Made by a program: the position numbers and the translations under genes | Notes under the pieces: model-generated | Databases searched by the model: none | What the model was told of the DNA's origin: nothing | Seen by the model: only the letters and a program-made list of their open reading frames with translations | Assembly: GCA_021807595.1 (NCBI GenBank) | Contig: JAKBCS010000025.1 | Location: forward strand, 1-47,914 | Length of the DNA: 47,914 nt | Direction: 5' to 3' | Origin: Planctomycetota bacterium | GTDB taxonomy: Bacteria; Planctomycetota; Planctomycetia; Gemmatales; Gemmataceae | In this document: positions 33,309 through 41,041 of the stretch, one piece after another | How positions within the stretch are numbered: position 1 is the stretch's first letter | Layout of the letters: each line of letters begins with the position of its first letter

Positions 33309-33379
33309 CGCGGGAGAGCGCCTGCGTGCCTGGAATGGTGGATCGAGCCGAATACCCCGTTTTCTCAGGAGAAATTCCA

Positions 33380-34081
33380 ATGCCTCCGCTCGAGCAGGCC
33401 CGAAGCTCAAGGCGCATTCCTCCGACCTTGACATGGTTGCTCTCCGCCTTTGTCGCCCTGCAGATCGTCTTTTACTGGTCGGCTTATGGTCCGACCAATT
33501 TCCTGTACTTTTGCGATGTCGCCCTGTTCCTGACACTGCTTTCGGTACTTACCGAAATTCCTCTCCCCGCCAGCATGGCCGCCGTCGGTATCTTGCTGCC
33601 GCAGTTTCTCTGGGTAGCCGACTTCGCGGGTGGATTGTTCGGCCATCCGATCGTGGGAATGACCGATTATATGTTCGATAACGAGCAACCTCTGTACGCG
33701 CGCGGCATCTCCTTGTTCCACGGGTGGCTGCCGTTTCTGTTGTTATTCGTTGTGTATCGCCTCGGTTTCGATCGCCGTGCGTTGGCGGCCTGGACCGTCG
33801 TGGCTTGGGGACTGATGCTCGTCGCCTACTTCTACTTGCCCGCTCCGCCCGCGCCGCAAGACCAGCCGAATCTGCCTGTGAACGTCAACTATGTCTTCGG
33901 AACCAGCGATAAACAAGCGCAAGAAGCGATGCCGCCCTTGGCTTGGCTGGGTTTGATGATGGCGGGTATGCCCATACTGTTTTTCATTCCCACGCACCTT
34001 CTGCTCCGGTGGTCGATGCGGCCGTCCGACGCACGCGCGTCCCTTCCACCAGAAGAAATGGTTCTCGATCCGGTAAATTGA
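33380..34081 (+). CDS. Polytopic membrane protein of unknown function
   Basis: A 233-aa protein. ATG 33380 with AGGAGA 8 nt upstream is preferred; an upstream GTG at 33305 would overlap the previous stop (GTGA) and add 25 non-hydrophobic residues. About six transmembrane segments lie near residues 17-35, 42-58, 65-85, 110-126, 134-153 and 186-206. A loop of about 35 residues (PPAPQDQPNLPVNVNYVFG) lies between helices 5 and 6, and the motif DYMFDNEQPLYARGISLFHG between helices 3 and 4. I do not recognise the family, though the same DYMFD-type protein seems common in planctomycetes and related bacteria. It is likely cotranscribed with the 91-aa and 1139-aa genes, since it follows by 71 bp with no terminator. 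Confidence 0.82.
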   Translation: MPPLEQARSSRRIPPTLTWLLSAFVALQIVFYWSAYGPTNFLYFCDVALFLTLLSVLTEIPLPASMAAVGILLPQFLWVADFAGGLFGHPIVGMTDYMFDNEQPLYARGISLFHGWLPFLLLFVVYRLGFDRRALAAWTVVAWGLMLVAYFYLPAPPAPQDQPNLPVNVNYVFGTSDKQAQEAMPPLAWLGLMMAGMPILFFIPTHLLLRWSMRPSDARASLPPEEMVLDPVN

Positions 34082-34234
34082 CCCTACAGCGCTCCGCTCG
34101 GATTCTCCCCTGTCCTCTGAGTAGAGGGGACGGAGGAGTAGCGCGGTACTACGAAGAATCGACGTTCGCAGCGGATTGCCTCGGACGGGCGATTCCCATC
34201 CCAAACTGGAACACGATAAAGGACTCGTATCCGC

Positions 34235-35284
34235 ATGGTCGTTCGCACTCCCGCCTCCAACGAAGTCGCCGCCGATTCCCGCGAAGATTGGCCGCTCGAC
34301 CTACTCCAAGACGAAGCCGAGGATTTGCGGAAGCGGATCGATCGCTTTCGCAAGTCGTTGGGTCGATTCTTCGTTCACAAACAAGAGTTGATCGATCTGA
34401 TGGTGGTGGCCGCCGTCGCGCAGGAGCCTTTGCTTCTCGTCGGCCCTCCCGGCACCGCCAAGTCCGACCTGGTTCTCAAATTCAAGGACGCGCTGGGACT
34501 GAGCGAAGGCGATTATTTCGAGTACATGCTGACGCGGTTCACCGAGCCGTCGGAAATCATCGGCCCCATCGACATCGGCCAGCTGCGCGAAGGACGTTAC
34601 ATCCGCCGAGAGCAAGGCAAACTACCGACCGCACGAGTCGCCTTTCTCGATGAGATTTTCAAATCGAACTCGGCGATTCTCAACATCCTGTTAACCATCA
34701 TCAACGAGCGCAAGTTCTATCAAGACGGCGTACCGCAGCCGGTGCGCCTGCGCGTGCTATTCGCCGCAGCCAACGAGATCCCCGAACAAAACGAGTTAGC
34801 CGCTCTCAAAGACCGCTTTTGTCTCAAAGCCGAAAGCCAATCGGTGCAAGAACAACACTTCGCCGAACTGATCGACGCCGGCATCGAAGGAGAAGTCCAC
34901 AAGGTATTGCATCAAAAACCGTGGGACGAGGGACACTGTTCGCTTGAGGATTTGCTCAAAGCCAATCGCTATTTGACGCACTTGTTCGCGCGCAAGCATC
35001 GCGATGGTCGCGGCCAAGAGCTGAGCGATCGCGAGGTGTTTTTTCCGACCGAGGTGTTCGACGAGTTTCGCCGCCTGGTCAAGACGCTGACCGGCGAAGA
35101 CAAGGTGTTTATCAGCGATCGCAAGCTGGTGAAACTGTACAAATTATTCCGAGTCCGCGCTTGGCTGTTTCACGGCGGAACCGTGACGCGAGACGACCTT
35201 CGCTTGCTGGCATATCTTGGCGAGAGTCCTCGGGAGATCGAATTGCTGCGTCATAAAGTACCGCTATTGCTGGGGCTGGCCTAG
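34235..35284 (+). CDS. MoxR/RavA-family AAA+ ATPase
   Basis: A 349-aa cytoplasmic ATPase. Walker A GPPGTAKS (residues 70-77), Walker B VAFLDEIF (135-142), sensor 1 Asn190 in FAAANEIPE, and the arginine-finger region LKDRF (Arg214). LLTIINERKFYQDG between Walker B and sensor 1 is the classic MoxR insert region. The N-terminal ~50 residues form a helical extension (DLLQDEAEDLRKRIDRFRKS). MoxR ATPases act as chaperones that remodel or activate partner proteins, usually with a vWA-domain protein. No vWA gene is seen here; the 1139-aa protein upstream is the likely partner, with 153 bp between this gene and the membrane protein gene. AAAGGA lies 11 nt before the ATG. Confidence 0.92.
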   Translation: MVVRTPASNEVAADSREDWPLDLLQDEAEDLRKRIDRFRKSLGRFFVHKQELIDLMVVAAVAQEPLLLVGPPGTAKSDLVLKFKDALGLSEGDYFEYMLTRFTEPSEIIGPIDIGQLREGRYIRREQGKLPTARVAFLDEIFKSNSAILNILLTIINERKFYQDGVPQPVRLRVLFAAANEIPEQNELAALKDRFCLKAESQSVQEQHFAELIDAGIEGEVHKVLHQKPWDEGHCSLEDLLKANRYLTHLFARKHRDGRGQELSDREVFFPTEVFDEFRRLVKTLTGEDKVFISDRKLVKLYKLFRVRAWLFHGGTVTRDDLRLLAYLGESPREIELLRHKVPLLLGLA

Positions 35285-35319
35285 GCGGCTATTGGGCGCG
35301 GCCGTCTGGGAGTCTACCC

Positions 35320-36192
35320 ATGTCGTTGCCGTTCGACGCCACGTTGAAAGACCTCGTTGCATCGCATGCCGACGATTGGTTGGCGATGATGGACGAGACC
35401 GCCGGCGGGCCGGTGCAAGTCTTGACGCCGGACTTGTCCACCGTCACCGCCTTTACCGACATCGTTTTGCATCTGGGCGATTCGCTGCGGCATTTGGATT
35501 TCCAGAGCGGTCCCGATTCGGCTCTGCCTCGCCGCATTTTGCTGTATAATGCATTACTGTTTGACGCCTACGATTTGCCGGTTCATAGCGTGGTGATTTT
35601 GTTGCGTCCGCGTGCGAATCGCGGCGATCTGACGGGAACGGTGAGCTATGCCCCCCGTCCGGGTCGTGGAAAGCTGGAGTTCGGTTTCGAGGTGCTTCCC
35701 GTCTGGAAAGTGCCGGTCGAGCATTTGTTGTCGAGCGGGCTGGGAACCTTGCCGTTGGCGGTGTTGGGTCAGATGCCGGTGGGTCAGACGTTAGAAGAGG
35801 CGTTGCCTGGGGTGATCGATCGTCTGGTGCGGCGAATCGAGACGGAAGCGTCTGCGGAGGAAGGCCCCATTTTGTTGACGGCGTCGTATGTGTTAATGGG
35901 GTTGCGATTGAGCCGCGAACGGGCGGTGGAACTATTTCAAGGAGTGCGAAAGATGCGCGATTCGACGACCTATCAAGCGATTTTGGACGAAGGACGGGCC
36001 GAAGGTGAATTGAGGGGACGGGCCGAAGAAGCGCGTCAGTTGTTACTGCGTTTAGGGCGAAAGCGGTTGGGGAAGCCTAAACAGAAGGTGATTGATGCCA
36101 TTCACTCTCTTAACGATGTGAATCGTCTTGAGTTTTTGATCGAGCGTCTATTGGAAGTCAGCTCTTGGCAAGAATTGCTCCAGACGCCTTGA
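35320..36192 (+). CDS. Rpn/PD-(D/E)XK-like nuclease family protein with DUF4351-type tail
   Basis: A 290-aa protein; GGGAG at 35308-35312 precedes ATG 35320. The N-terminal domain has the features of the Rpn/transposase-31-like nuclease fold: Asp47 in FTDIV, RHLDFQSG (Asp60-x-Gln62, the usual E-x-Q position), and RRILLYNALLFDAY (R-x3-Y motif). The C-terminus carries GRAEGELRGRAEEARQLLLR and RLGKPKQKVIDAIHSLNDVN RLEFLIERL, as in the DUF4351-like tail common in these proteins. Rpn proteins promote RecA-independent recombination and may act as DNA endonucleases; planctomycete genomes carry many copies. The glutamate normally found at the last catalytic position is Asp here, which may or may not preserve activity. 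ArfB follows after 14 bp. Confidence 0.8.
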   Translation: MSLPFDATLKDLVASHADDWLAMMDETAGGPVQVLTPDLSTVTAFTDIVLHLGDSLRHLDFQSGPDSALPRRILLYNALLFDAYDLPVHSVVILLRPRANRGDLTGTVSYAPRPGRGKLEFGFEVLPVWKVPVEHLLSSGLGTLPLAVLGQMPVGQTLEEALPGVIDRLVRRIETEASAEEGPILLTASYVLMGLRLSRERAVELFQGVRKMRDSTTYQAILDEGRAEGELRGRAEEARQLLLRLGRKRLGKPKQKVIDAIHSLNDVNRLEFLIERLLEVSSWQELLQTP

Positions 36193-36206
36193 GTGAGAAT
36201 CGGCCC

Positions 36207-36623
36207 ATGCTGGAAGTCAACGACCGAATCCGCATACCCGACGACGAGTTCGAGTGGAGTTATGTCCGTTCGAGTGGTCCCGGCGGTCAGAACGTCAACA
36301 AGGTCGCTTCCAAAGCGGTGCTGCGCTGGAAGGTGCATTCCAGTCCCAGCCTTGCCGAGGACATCAAGGCTCGCCTTCGGGAGCAACAACGCCGACGGCT
36401 TACTTCGGAAGGCGATTTGCTGCTCACTTCGCAGCGCTACCGCGATCGGGAGCGCAATCGACTCGATTGCTTGGAGAAATTGTCGGAGATGCTTCGAGCC
36501 GCGACTGTAGTGCCCAAAACGAGACGCAAGACGAAACCCACGCGGGGTGCAAAGGAAAGACGCCTGGCCGAGAAAAGGCGGCACTCCGATCGTAAGTCCT
36601 CGCGCCGCGTTCGAGAGGAATAG
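36207..36623 (+). CDS. arfB: Alternative ribosome-rescue factor ArfB (YaeJ)
   Basis: A 138-aa protein; ATG 36207 is chosen since it gives the standard N-terminus (LEVNDRIRIPDDEFEW) before the catalytic GGQ loop. SSGPGGQNVNKVASKAVLRW places GGQ at residues 26-28. The catalytic domain is followed by a basic tail (TRRKTKPTRGAKERRLAEKR) that in ArfB enters the empty mRNA channel of stalled ribosomes. The protein hydrolyses peptidyl-tRNA on non-stop ribosomes. The length equals that of E. coli ArfB (140 aa), and the absence of the codon-recognition domains rules out RF1/RF2. It is placed 14 bp after the Rpn-like gene, possibly cotranscribed by chance. Confidence 0.93.
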   Translation: MLEVNDRIRIPDDEFEWSYVRSSGPGGQNVNKVASKAVLRWKVHSSPSLAEDIKARLREQQRRRLTSEGDLLLTSQRYRDRERNRLDCLEKLSEMLRAATVVPKTRRKTKPTRGAKERRLAEKRRHSDRKSSRRVREE

Positions 36624-36650
36624 CGACCGCACGACGAACGAGAGTAGTGG

Positions 36651-36678
36651 GTGACGCGCGGCCATCAGCAGCTACAAT
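36651..36678 (+). promoter_or_regulatory. Promoter candidate for the ECF sigma/kinase operon
   Basis: GTGACG (36651-36656), 16-bp spacer, TACAAT (36673-36678) in the context GCTACAATAA shared with 25749-25758. It lies 50 bp before the GTG start at 36728 and just after arfB. Confidence 0.45.
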
Positions 36679-36727
36679 AAACGAAACGGTACGTTACCTT
36701 CCTCCCAACAAAGCGGGGAGGCCGAGC

Positions 36728-37306
36728 GTGGCGCAAGGATCGGTTACCTGTTGGATCACACAACTTCGCGCGGGGGATCGGGCTGCCGCCGATCCTCTGT
36801 GGCAGCGTTATTTTGAACGCTTGGTGGCGCTGGCGCGCGTGCGTCTCTTGCAATCGCCGCGCCGTGCTGCCGACGAGGAGGACGTCGCCCTCAGCGCCTT
36901 TCACAGTTTTTGCCAAGCCGCCGAACGAGGCCGTTTTGCCAAGTTGGACGACCGCGAGGATCTTTGGCGCTTGCTCGTCGCCTTGACCACGCGCAAGGCA
37001 GCCCATCTTCTCCGCGATGGCACACGGCTCAAGCGCGGTGGGCTGTCGGGAGGCCGCGCCGCCGAGGATGCCGTCGATCTCGACTCCCTCGCGGCACAAG
37101 AACCCGGCCCCGAGTTTATCGCCGAGATGGCAGAACAGTGCCGGCGCTTGTTGGATCGACTCGGCGATGAGATGTTGCGTTCGGTGGCGACATGGAAAAT
37201 GGAGGGGTACACCAACGAAGAGATCGCCGTCAAGCTCGGCTGCGTACCCCGCACCATCGAGCGCAAACTGCGCTTGATCCGCGACATCTGGGAGGGCGAA
37301 TCGTGA
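36728..37306 (+). CDS. ECF-family RNA polymerase sigma factor
   Basis: A 192-aa protein. GTG 36728 has a strong GGGGAGG and begins VAQGSVTCWITQLRAGD, the usual start of planctomycete ECF sigmas; the GTG at 36647 would add 27 residues and overlap the predicted promoter. The sigma-2 region is FERLVALARVRLL plus ADEEDVALSAFHSFCQAAER, and sigma-4 is MLRSVATWKMEGYTNEEIAVKLGCVPRTIERKLRLIRDIW, a clear helix-turn-helix (E-E-I-A-x-x-L-x-C-x-x-R-T-I). This type is known to pair with a Ser/Thr kinase; the kinase gene starts inside its stop (GTGA), so the sigma is presumably regulated by or with that kinase. No anti-sigma gene is adjacent. Confidence 0.92.
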   Translation: MAQGSVTCWITQLRAGDRAAADPLWQRYFERLVALARVRLLQSPRRAADEEDVALSAFHSFCQAAERGRFAKLDDREDLWRLLVALTTRKAAHLLRDGTRLKRGGLSGGRAAEDAVDLDSLAAQEPGPEFIAEMAEQCRRLLDRLGDEMLRSVATWKMEGYTNEEIAVKLGCVPRTIERKLRLIRDIWEGES

Positions 37307-40300
37307 ACTTACCCTCGTCCAACGGAGCGGCGCACTTGAGTACGGCTCGCCGCGTCGATCGGATTTGCGACTGCTTTGAATCCGCGTGGAAGAGCGTCGG
37401 CGCGGGCGCGGAACGACCTCGCTTGGAAGACTACCTCTCTCTCGCGCCGCAGCCGGAGCGCGACGAATTACTCCGCGAGTTACTGGCCGTGGACATCTGC
37501 TACCGGCGACTTCGCGGCGAATCGATCGAGTGCAAAACCTACGCCGAATTAAGCCCTCCCCCCGTTGACTCCTTGTTGGAAGAACTGCTTGCGGCTGCGA
37601 TCACGCCCAACGTGATGCGCGAGACGACGCTGGGCGACACGCGCCTTTGCGCGCATCTACCGCTTCCAGGCAGCCGATTTGGCGAGTACGAGTTGCTGGA
37701 TGACATCGCGCGCGGCGGCATGGGCATAGTCTACCGGGCGAGGCAAATACGTCTGAATCGCATCGTGGCATTGAAGATGATTCGAGAAGGCCGACTCGCT
37801 TCCACCGAAGAGGTGGAACGCTTTCGACGCGAGGCGGAAGCGGCGGCGGCGTTGGAGCATCCGCACATCGTCCCGGTCTACGAAGTCGGCGAATACGAGG
37901 GGCGTTGCTACTTTAGTATGAAATGGATCGACGGCGGCAGTCTGGCCCAATCGCTTCGATCTCTCCCCTCGACTTTTACACCGCGAGAGACGGCACGGCT
38001 GGTGGCCGCCGTGGCCCGCGCCGTCCATCACGCCCATCAACACGGCATCTTGCACCGCGATCTGAAACCCGCGAACATCCTCTTGCAAAAGCGAATCCAT
38101 GCGGAAAACGCAGAGGATAACGAAACCGAAAAGCGAGGGAGCGAGAACGAAGCAGGACAGCCTGCTTCGTCCGCTTCCGCATCGATTCCGGAGGGAGTAC
38201 CGCGAGACTTCGTACCGATGGTCACGGACTTCGGCCTGGCCAAGCGCGTTGCCGGCGATGGCGCTCCGACACGTTCGGGCATCGTCGTCGGCACGCCCAG
38301 TTACATGGCACCGGAGCAGGCGAGCGGTTCCAAAGGCTTGACCACCGCCGTCGATGTCTGGGGACTTGGGGCGATTCTGTACGAACTGCTCACCGGCGGC
38401 CCCCCTTTTCGGGGCGAGACCACGTTGGATGTACTGCGGCAAGTACTGGAGCGCGAGCCTGAACGCCCGCGCTCGTTCAATCCCAAAGTGGACCGCGATT
38501 TAGAGACAATCTGTCTTAAATGTCTGCGCAAAGAACCCCTCGATCGCTATCGCTCCGCGGACGCGCTCGCCGACGATCTCGCGCGCTGGCTGAACGGCGA
38601 ACCGATCCAGGCGCGTCCCACCGGCTCGATCGAGCGCTTGGCCAAATGGGCGAGGCGGAGACCGGCGATTGCCTCAATGGCCGCCGCGCTCGTCTTTCTC
38701 ACCCTGACCGCGCTGCCCTCGGTTGGTTGGCATTGGCGCGATGCCGTGATGGCGCGGCGCGAGGCGGAGGATCAACGACGGCGGGCGGATCGCTTGGTCG
38801 TTCGCCTGCTTTTGGATAAAGAGCTAAAACTACTCGAAAAAGGACAGATTCCTCGCGGGATGCTGGGTTTGACCAGCGCTCTCGAACACCTCGACGAAGC
38901 GGCGTTCCGCGCCGACGAGGCCGAGGAACTGCGCCATCCGATTCTGGCCAATCTCGGCGCATGGCACGACCGACTCTGTTCGCTTCGCGCTCTGCTGCCC
39001 CATTCCGCGCCTATCCTCGCCGCCGTGTTTCGACCGGAGGGCGCGGGATCGGCCACACTCGACGCCAGCGGACGGCTTCGACTATGGGGGAACTCCGGTT
39101 CGCTCGACAGCGAGAAGCTCTTGGGGGGCGGCGCGCCCATCCTTGCCGCCGCTTTTAGTGCCGATGCGCGCTGGCTGGCGACCGTAAGCGGCGACGGGAG
39201 AGCGCGCGTTTGGGATGTCGAAACGGGCGAGGCACTGCACGAGGCCGCCGCGCCGGCGAAGCTGCTGCACGGTCATTTGCGCGCCGTCGCCGTCAACGCC
39301 CATCGCTGGGTCGCCGCCGCCAACGACAAAGGAACCCTCGTCGTTTGGGACACTGCCGGCGGCAAGTGGACCAGCCGCGCCAAAGCGCACCACGGACCCA
39401 TTTGGGCATTGGCCTTCAGCCCGCGCGACGCCTTGTTGGCCTCCGGAGGCGAAGACCGATCCGTTCGTCTGTGGGATGCGGCGCGCGTCCAACAAGCGCG
39501 CGTCTGTCAGGGACACCGGATGGATGGATGCTCGCACCATTACGCCGTCAAGGCCTTGGCCTTTAACCCCGACGGCACCAAGTTGATCAGCGGTAGCGAG
39601 GATCACACGGCTCAGCTTTGGAATCCCGACGACGGTAAACCTCTGTTGTGGGACGACGCGACGCGCGAGCCTTTGTCGTTGCCGCATCAAGACACCGTGC
39701 AAGCCGTGGCGTTCAGCCCGGACGGCCAACGCATCTTGACCGGCAGCGCCGATCGCACCGCCCAACTCTGGGATGCCGCGACCGGCAGCGCCATCGGTCC
39801 CCCGATCGAACATCCCGGATCCGTCGTTACGACAGTCTATGGGATCGACGGCGTTTTCCTCACCTCCGGCCGCGATGGCACGGCGCGCGTCTGGGATAGC
39901 CCCCGCGAACAAACCTGGTTGCACGAGTTCATTCACAAAGATTCGGTCATGGCTGCGGCGCTCAGCGCCGATGGCCGTTTGGCCGCCACCGGCAGCGGGC
40001 CGGACGCCGCGATCTGGAGTATCGAAACGGGAAAATTTCTCGGTCCCCTGACGCAGAACGCCAAAGGCTCGACGCGGGCCCACGCCGACGACATCTGGAG
40101 CCTCGCCTTCCAACCGAACGGGTATGCGCTCGTCACCACCGGACGCGACGGCACGGCGCGTTGGTGGGACGCGCTGGGGCGTCGGCCACTCTTGGACGAG
40201 CGCGGCCGGCCCAGAACCATCGAACTGGGGCAACGCGGAAGATCGATTTCGTTCAGCCTCAATGGGAAACTCCTCCTGATCGGATCGGGAAATATGGTGG

Positions 40301-41016
40301 GAGACGACGAACGCGGCGCGGCGCGCATGTGGTCGACAAGCGACGGCGAGCCGCTGGGTAAGCCGCTCGTCCAGCAAGAGATCGTTTGGCAGGCCGTCTT
40401 TTCCAGAGACGGTCGAACGGCGGCTCTCGCGTTCGGAGATGAAACCGCCCGATTGTGGAATCTCGAAAGCCGCGAGCCGTTCGGCGCGCCCATGAAACAT
40501 CGCAATCGTGTTGTCGCGGTGGAGTTCAGCCCGGATGGGCGATTCCTGGTGACCGCCAGCACAGATCGGACGGCGCGAGTCTGGAATGCGCGTACTGGAG
40601 ATCCGATCGGCGAACCGTTCGAGCACAGCGGAGCCGTTTGGGGGATAGCCTTTATCGACGAACGCACGCTGGCTACCGGATGCCGCGATGGCCGCGTTCG
40701 TCTTTGGGATCTGCCCACCCACCTGCCCGTCGGCCCCGCCTGGCTCCACGAGGGCATCGTCTGGGCCGTCGCTTCCCATCCTGCCAGTCGAACCGTGTTG
40801 ACCGCCAGCGACGACAAGACGGCGCGCGTCTGGCGCTTGCCCTCGCCCTGGCTCAACGACGTTCGACGCATCCGCCTTTGCGTCGAAGTCGATACCGGAC
40901 TAACTTTGGATGCGGACGGCATCGTCCAATGGTTGGACGTGGATTCGTGGCACAATCGACGGCAAGCCCTCGAAGCCTTGGGCGGACCTCCCCTCCCAAG
41001 ACGCCGGCTCCCCTGA
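37303..41016 (+). CDS. Transmembrane Ser/Thr protein kinase with C-terminal WD40 repeats
   Basis: A 1237-aa protein. GTG 37303 overlaps the sigma-factor stop by 4 nt (GTGA). About 120 residues of N-terminal domain precede the kinase (residues ~128-400). The kinase has glycine loop RGGMGIVYRA (137-146), catalytic Lys158 in VALKMI, HRDLKPANIL (His251, Asp253) and DFG at 309-311, then VGTPSYMAPEQ. The distance from HRD to DFG is about 35 residues longer than usual because of an insert (QKRIHAENAEDNETEKRGSE...). A membrane helix lies near residues 456-478, so the WD40 propeller(s) (residues ~560-1200, many SPDG-type and W-D repeats) are on the other side of the membrane and likely sense or bind a ligand. 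Kinase motifs look active. Confidence 0.92.
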   Translation: MNLPSSNGAAHLSTARRVDRICDCFESAWKSVGAGAERPRLEDYLSLAPQPERDELLRELLAVDICYRRLRGESIECKTYAELSPPPVDSLLEELLAAAITPNVMRETTLGDTRLCAHLPLPGSRFGEYELLDDIARGGMGIVYRARQIRLNRIVALKMIREGRLASTEEVERFRREAEAAAALEHPHIVPVYEVGEYEGRCYFSMKWIDGGSLAQSLRSLPSTFTPRETARLVAAVARAVHHAHQHGILHRDLKPANILLQKRIHAENAEDNETEKRGSENEAGQPASSASASIPEGVPRDFVPMVTDFGLAKRVAGDGAPTRSGIVVGTPSYMAPEQASGSKGLTTAVDVWGLGAILYELLTGGPPFRGETTLDVLRQVLEREPERPRSFNPKVDRDLETICLKCLRKEPLDRYRSADALADDLARWLNGEPIQARPTGSIERLAKWARRRPAIASMAAALVFLTLTALPSVGWHWRDAVMARREAEDQRRRADRLVVRLLLDKELKLLEKGQIPRGMLGLTSALEHLDEAAFRADEAEELRHPILANLGAWHDRLCSLRALLPHSAPILAAVFRPEGAGSATLDASGRLRLWGNSGSLDSEKLLGGGAPILAAAFSADARWLATVSGDGRARVWDVETGEALHEAAAPAKLLHGHLRAVAVNAHRWVAAANDKGTLVVWDTAGGKWTSRAKAHHGPIWALAFSPRDALLASGGEDRSVRLWDAARVQQARVCQGHRMDGCSHHYAVKALAFNPDGTKLISGSEDHTAQLWNPDDGKPLLWDDATREPLSLPHQDTVQAVAFSPDGQRILTGSADRTAQLWDAATGSAIGPPIEHPGSVVTTVYGIDGVFLTSGRDGTARVWDSPREQTWLHEFIHKDSVMAAALSADGRLAATGSGPDAAIWSIETGKFLGPLTQNAKGSTRAHADDIWSLAFQPNGYALVTTGRDGTARWWDALGRRPLLDERGRPRTIELGQRGRSISFSLNGKLLLIGSGNMVGDDERGAARMWSTSDGEPLGKPLVQQEIVWQAVFSRDGRTAALAFGDETARLWNLESREPFGAPMKHRNRVVAVEFSPDGRFLVTASTDRTARVWNARTGDPIGEPFEHSGAVWGIAFIDERTLATGCRDGRVRLWDLPTHLPVGPAWLHEGIVWAVASHPASRTVLTASDDKTARVWRLPSPWLNDVRRIRLCVEVDTGLTLDADGIVQWLDVDSWHNRRQALEALGGPPLPRRRLP
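38148..38169. repeat. 9-bp perfect palindrome inside the kinase insert
   Basis: CGAAGCAGG (38148-38156), ACAG loop, CCTGCTTCG (38161-38169). It lies in the region that encodes the extra ~35 residues between HRD and DFG (about 38093-38200). The insert is low complexity and its first half is purine-rich (GCGGAAAACGCAGAGGATAA), unlike the neighbouring coding DNA, which suggests an in-frame repeat insertion. Confidence 0.6.
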
Positions 41017-41041
41017 AAGACGAACGGAAAAAGGTCTGCGC

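Noticed and set aside
29617-35284. Calling the MoxR region a complete MoxR-vWA-beta-propeller or FtsH ternary system
   Set aside because: No vWA, beta-propeller or FtsH gene of that type is visible in the region, and the resemblance of the large protein is from memory only.
39082-40779. Long minus-strand ORF (565 codons) opposite the WD40 kinase
   Set aside because: It is the antisense of a repeat-rich coding region in GC-rich DNA; the plus-strand frame has clear kinase and WD40 motifs, and the reverse frame has no motif or ribosome site.
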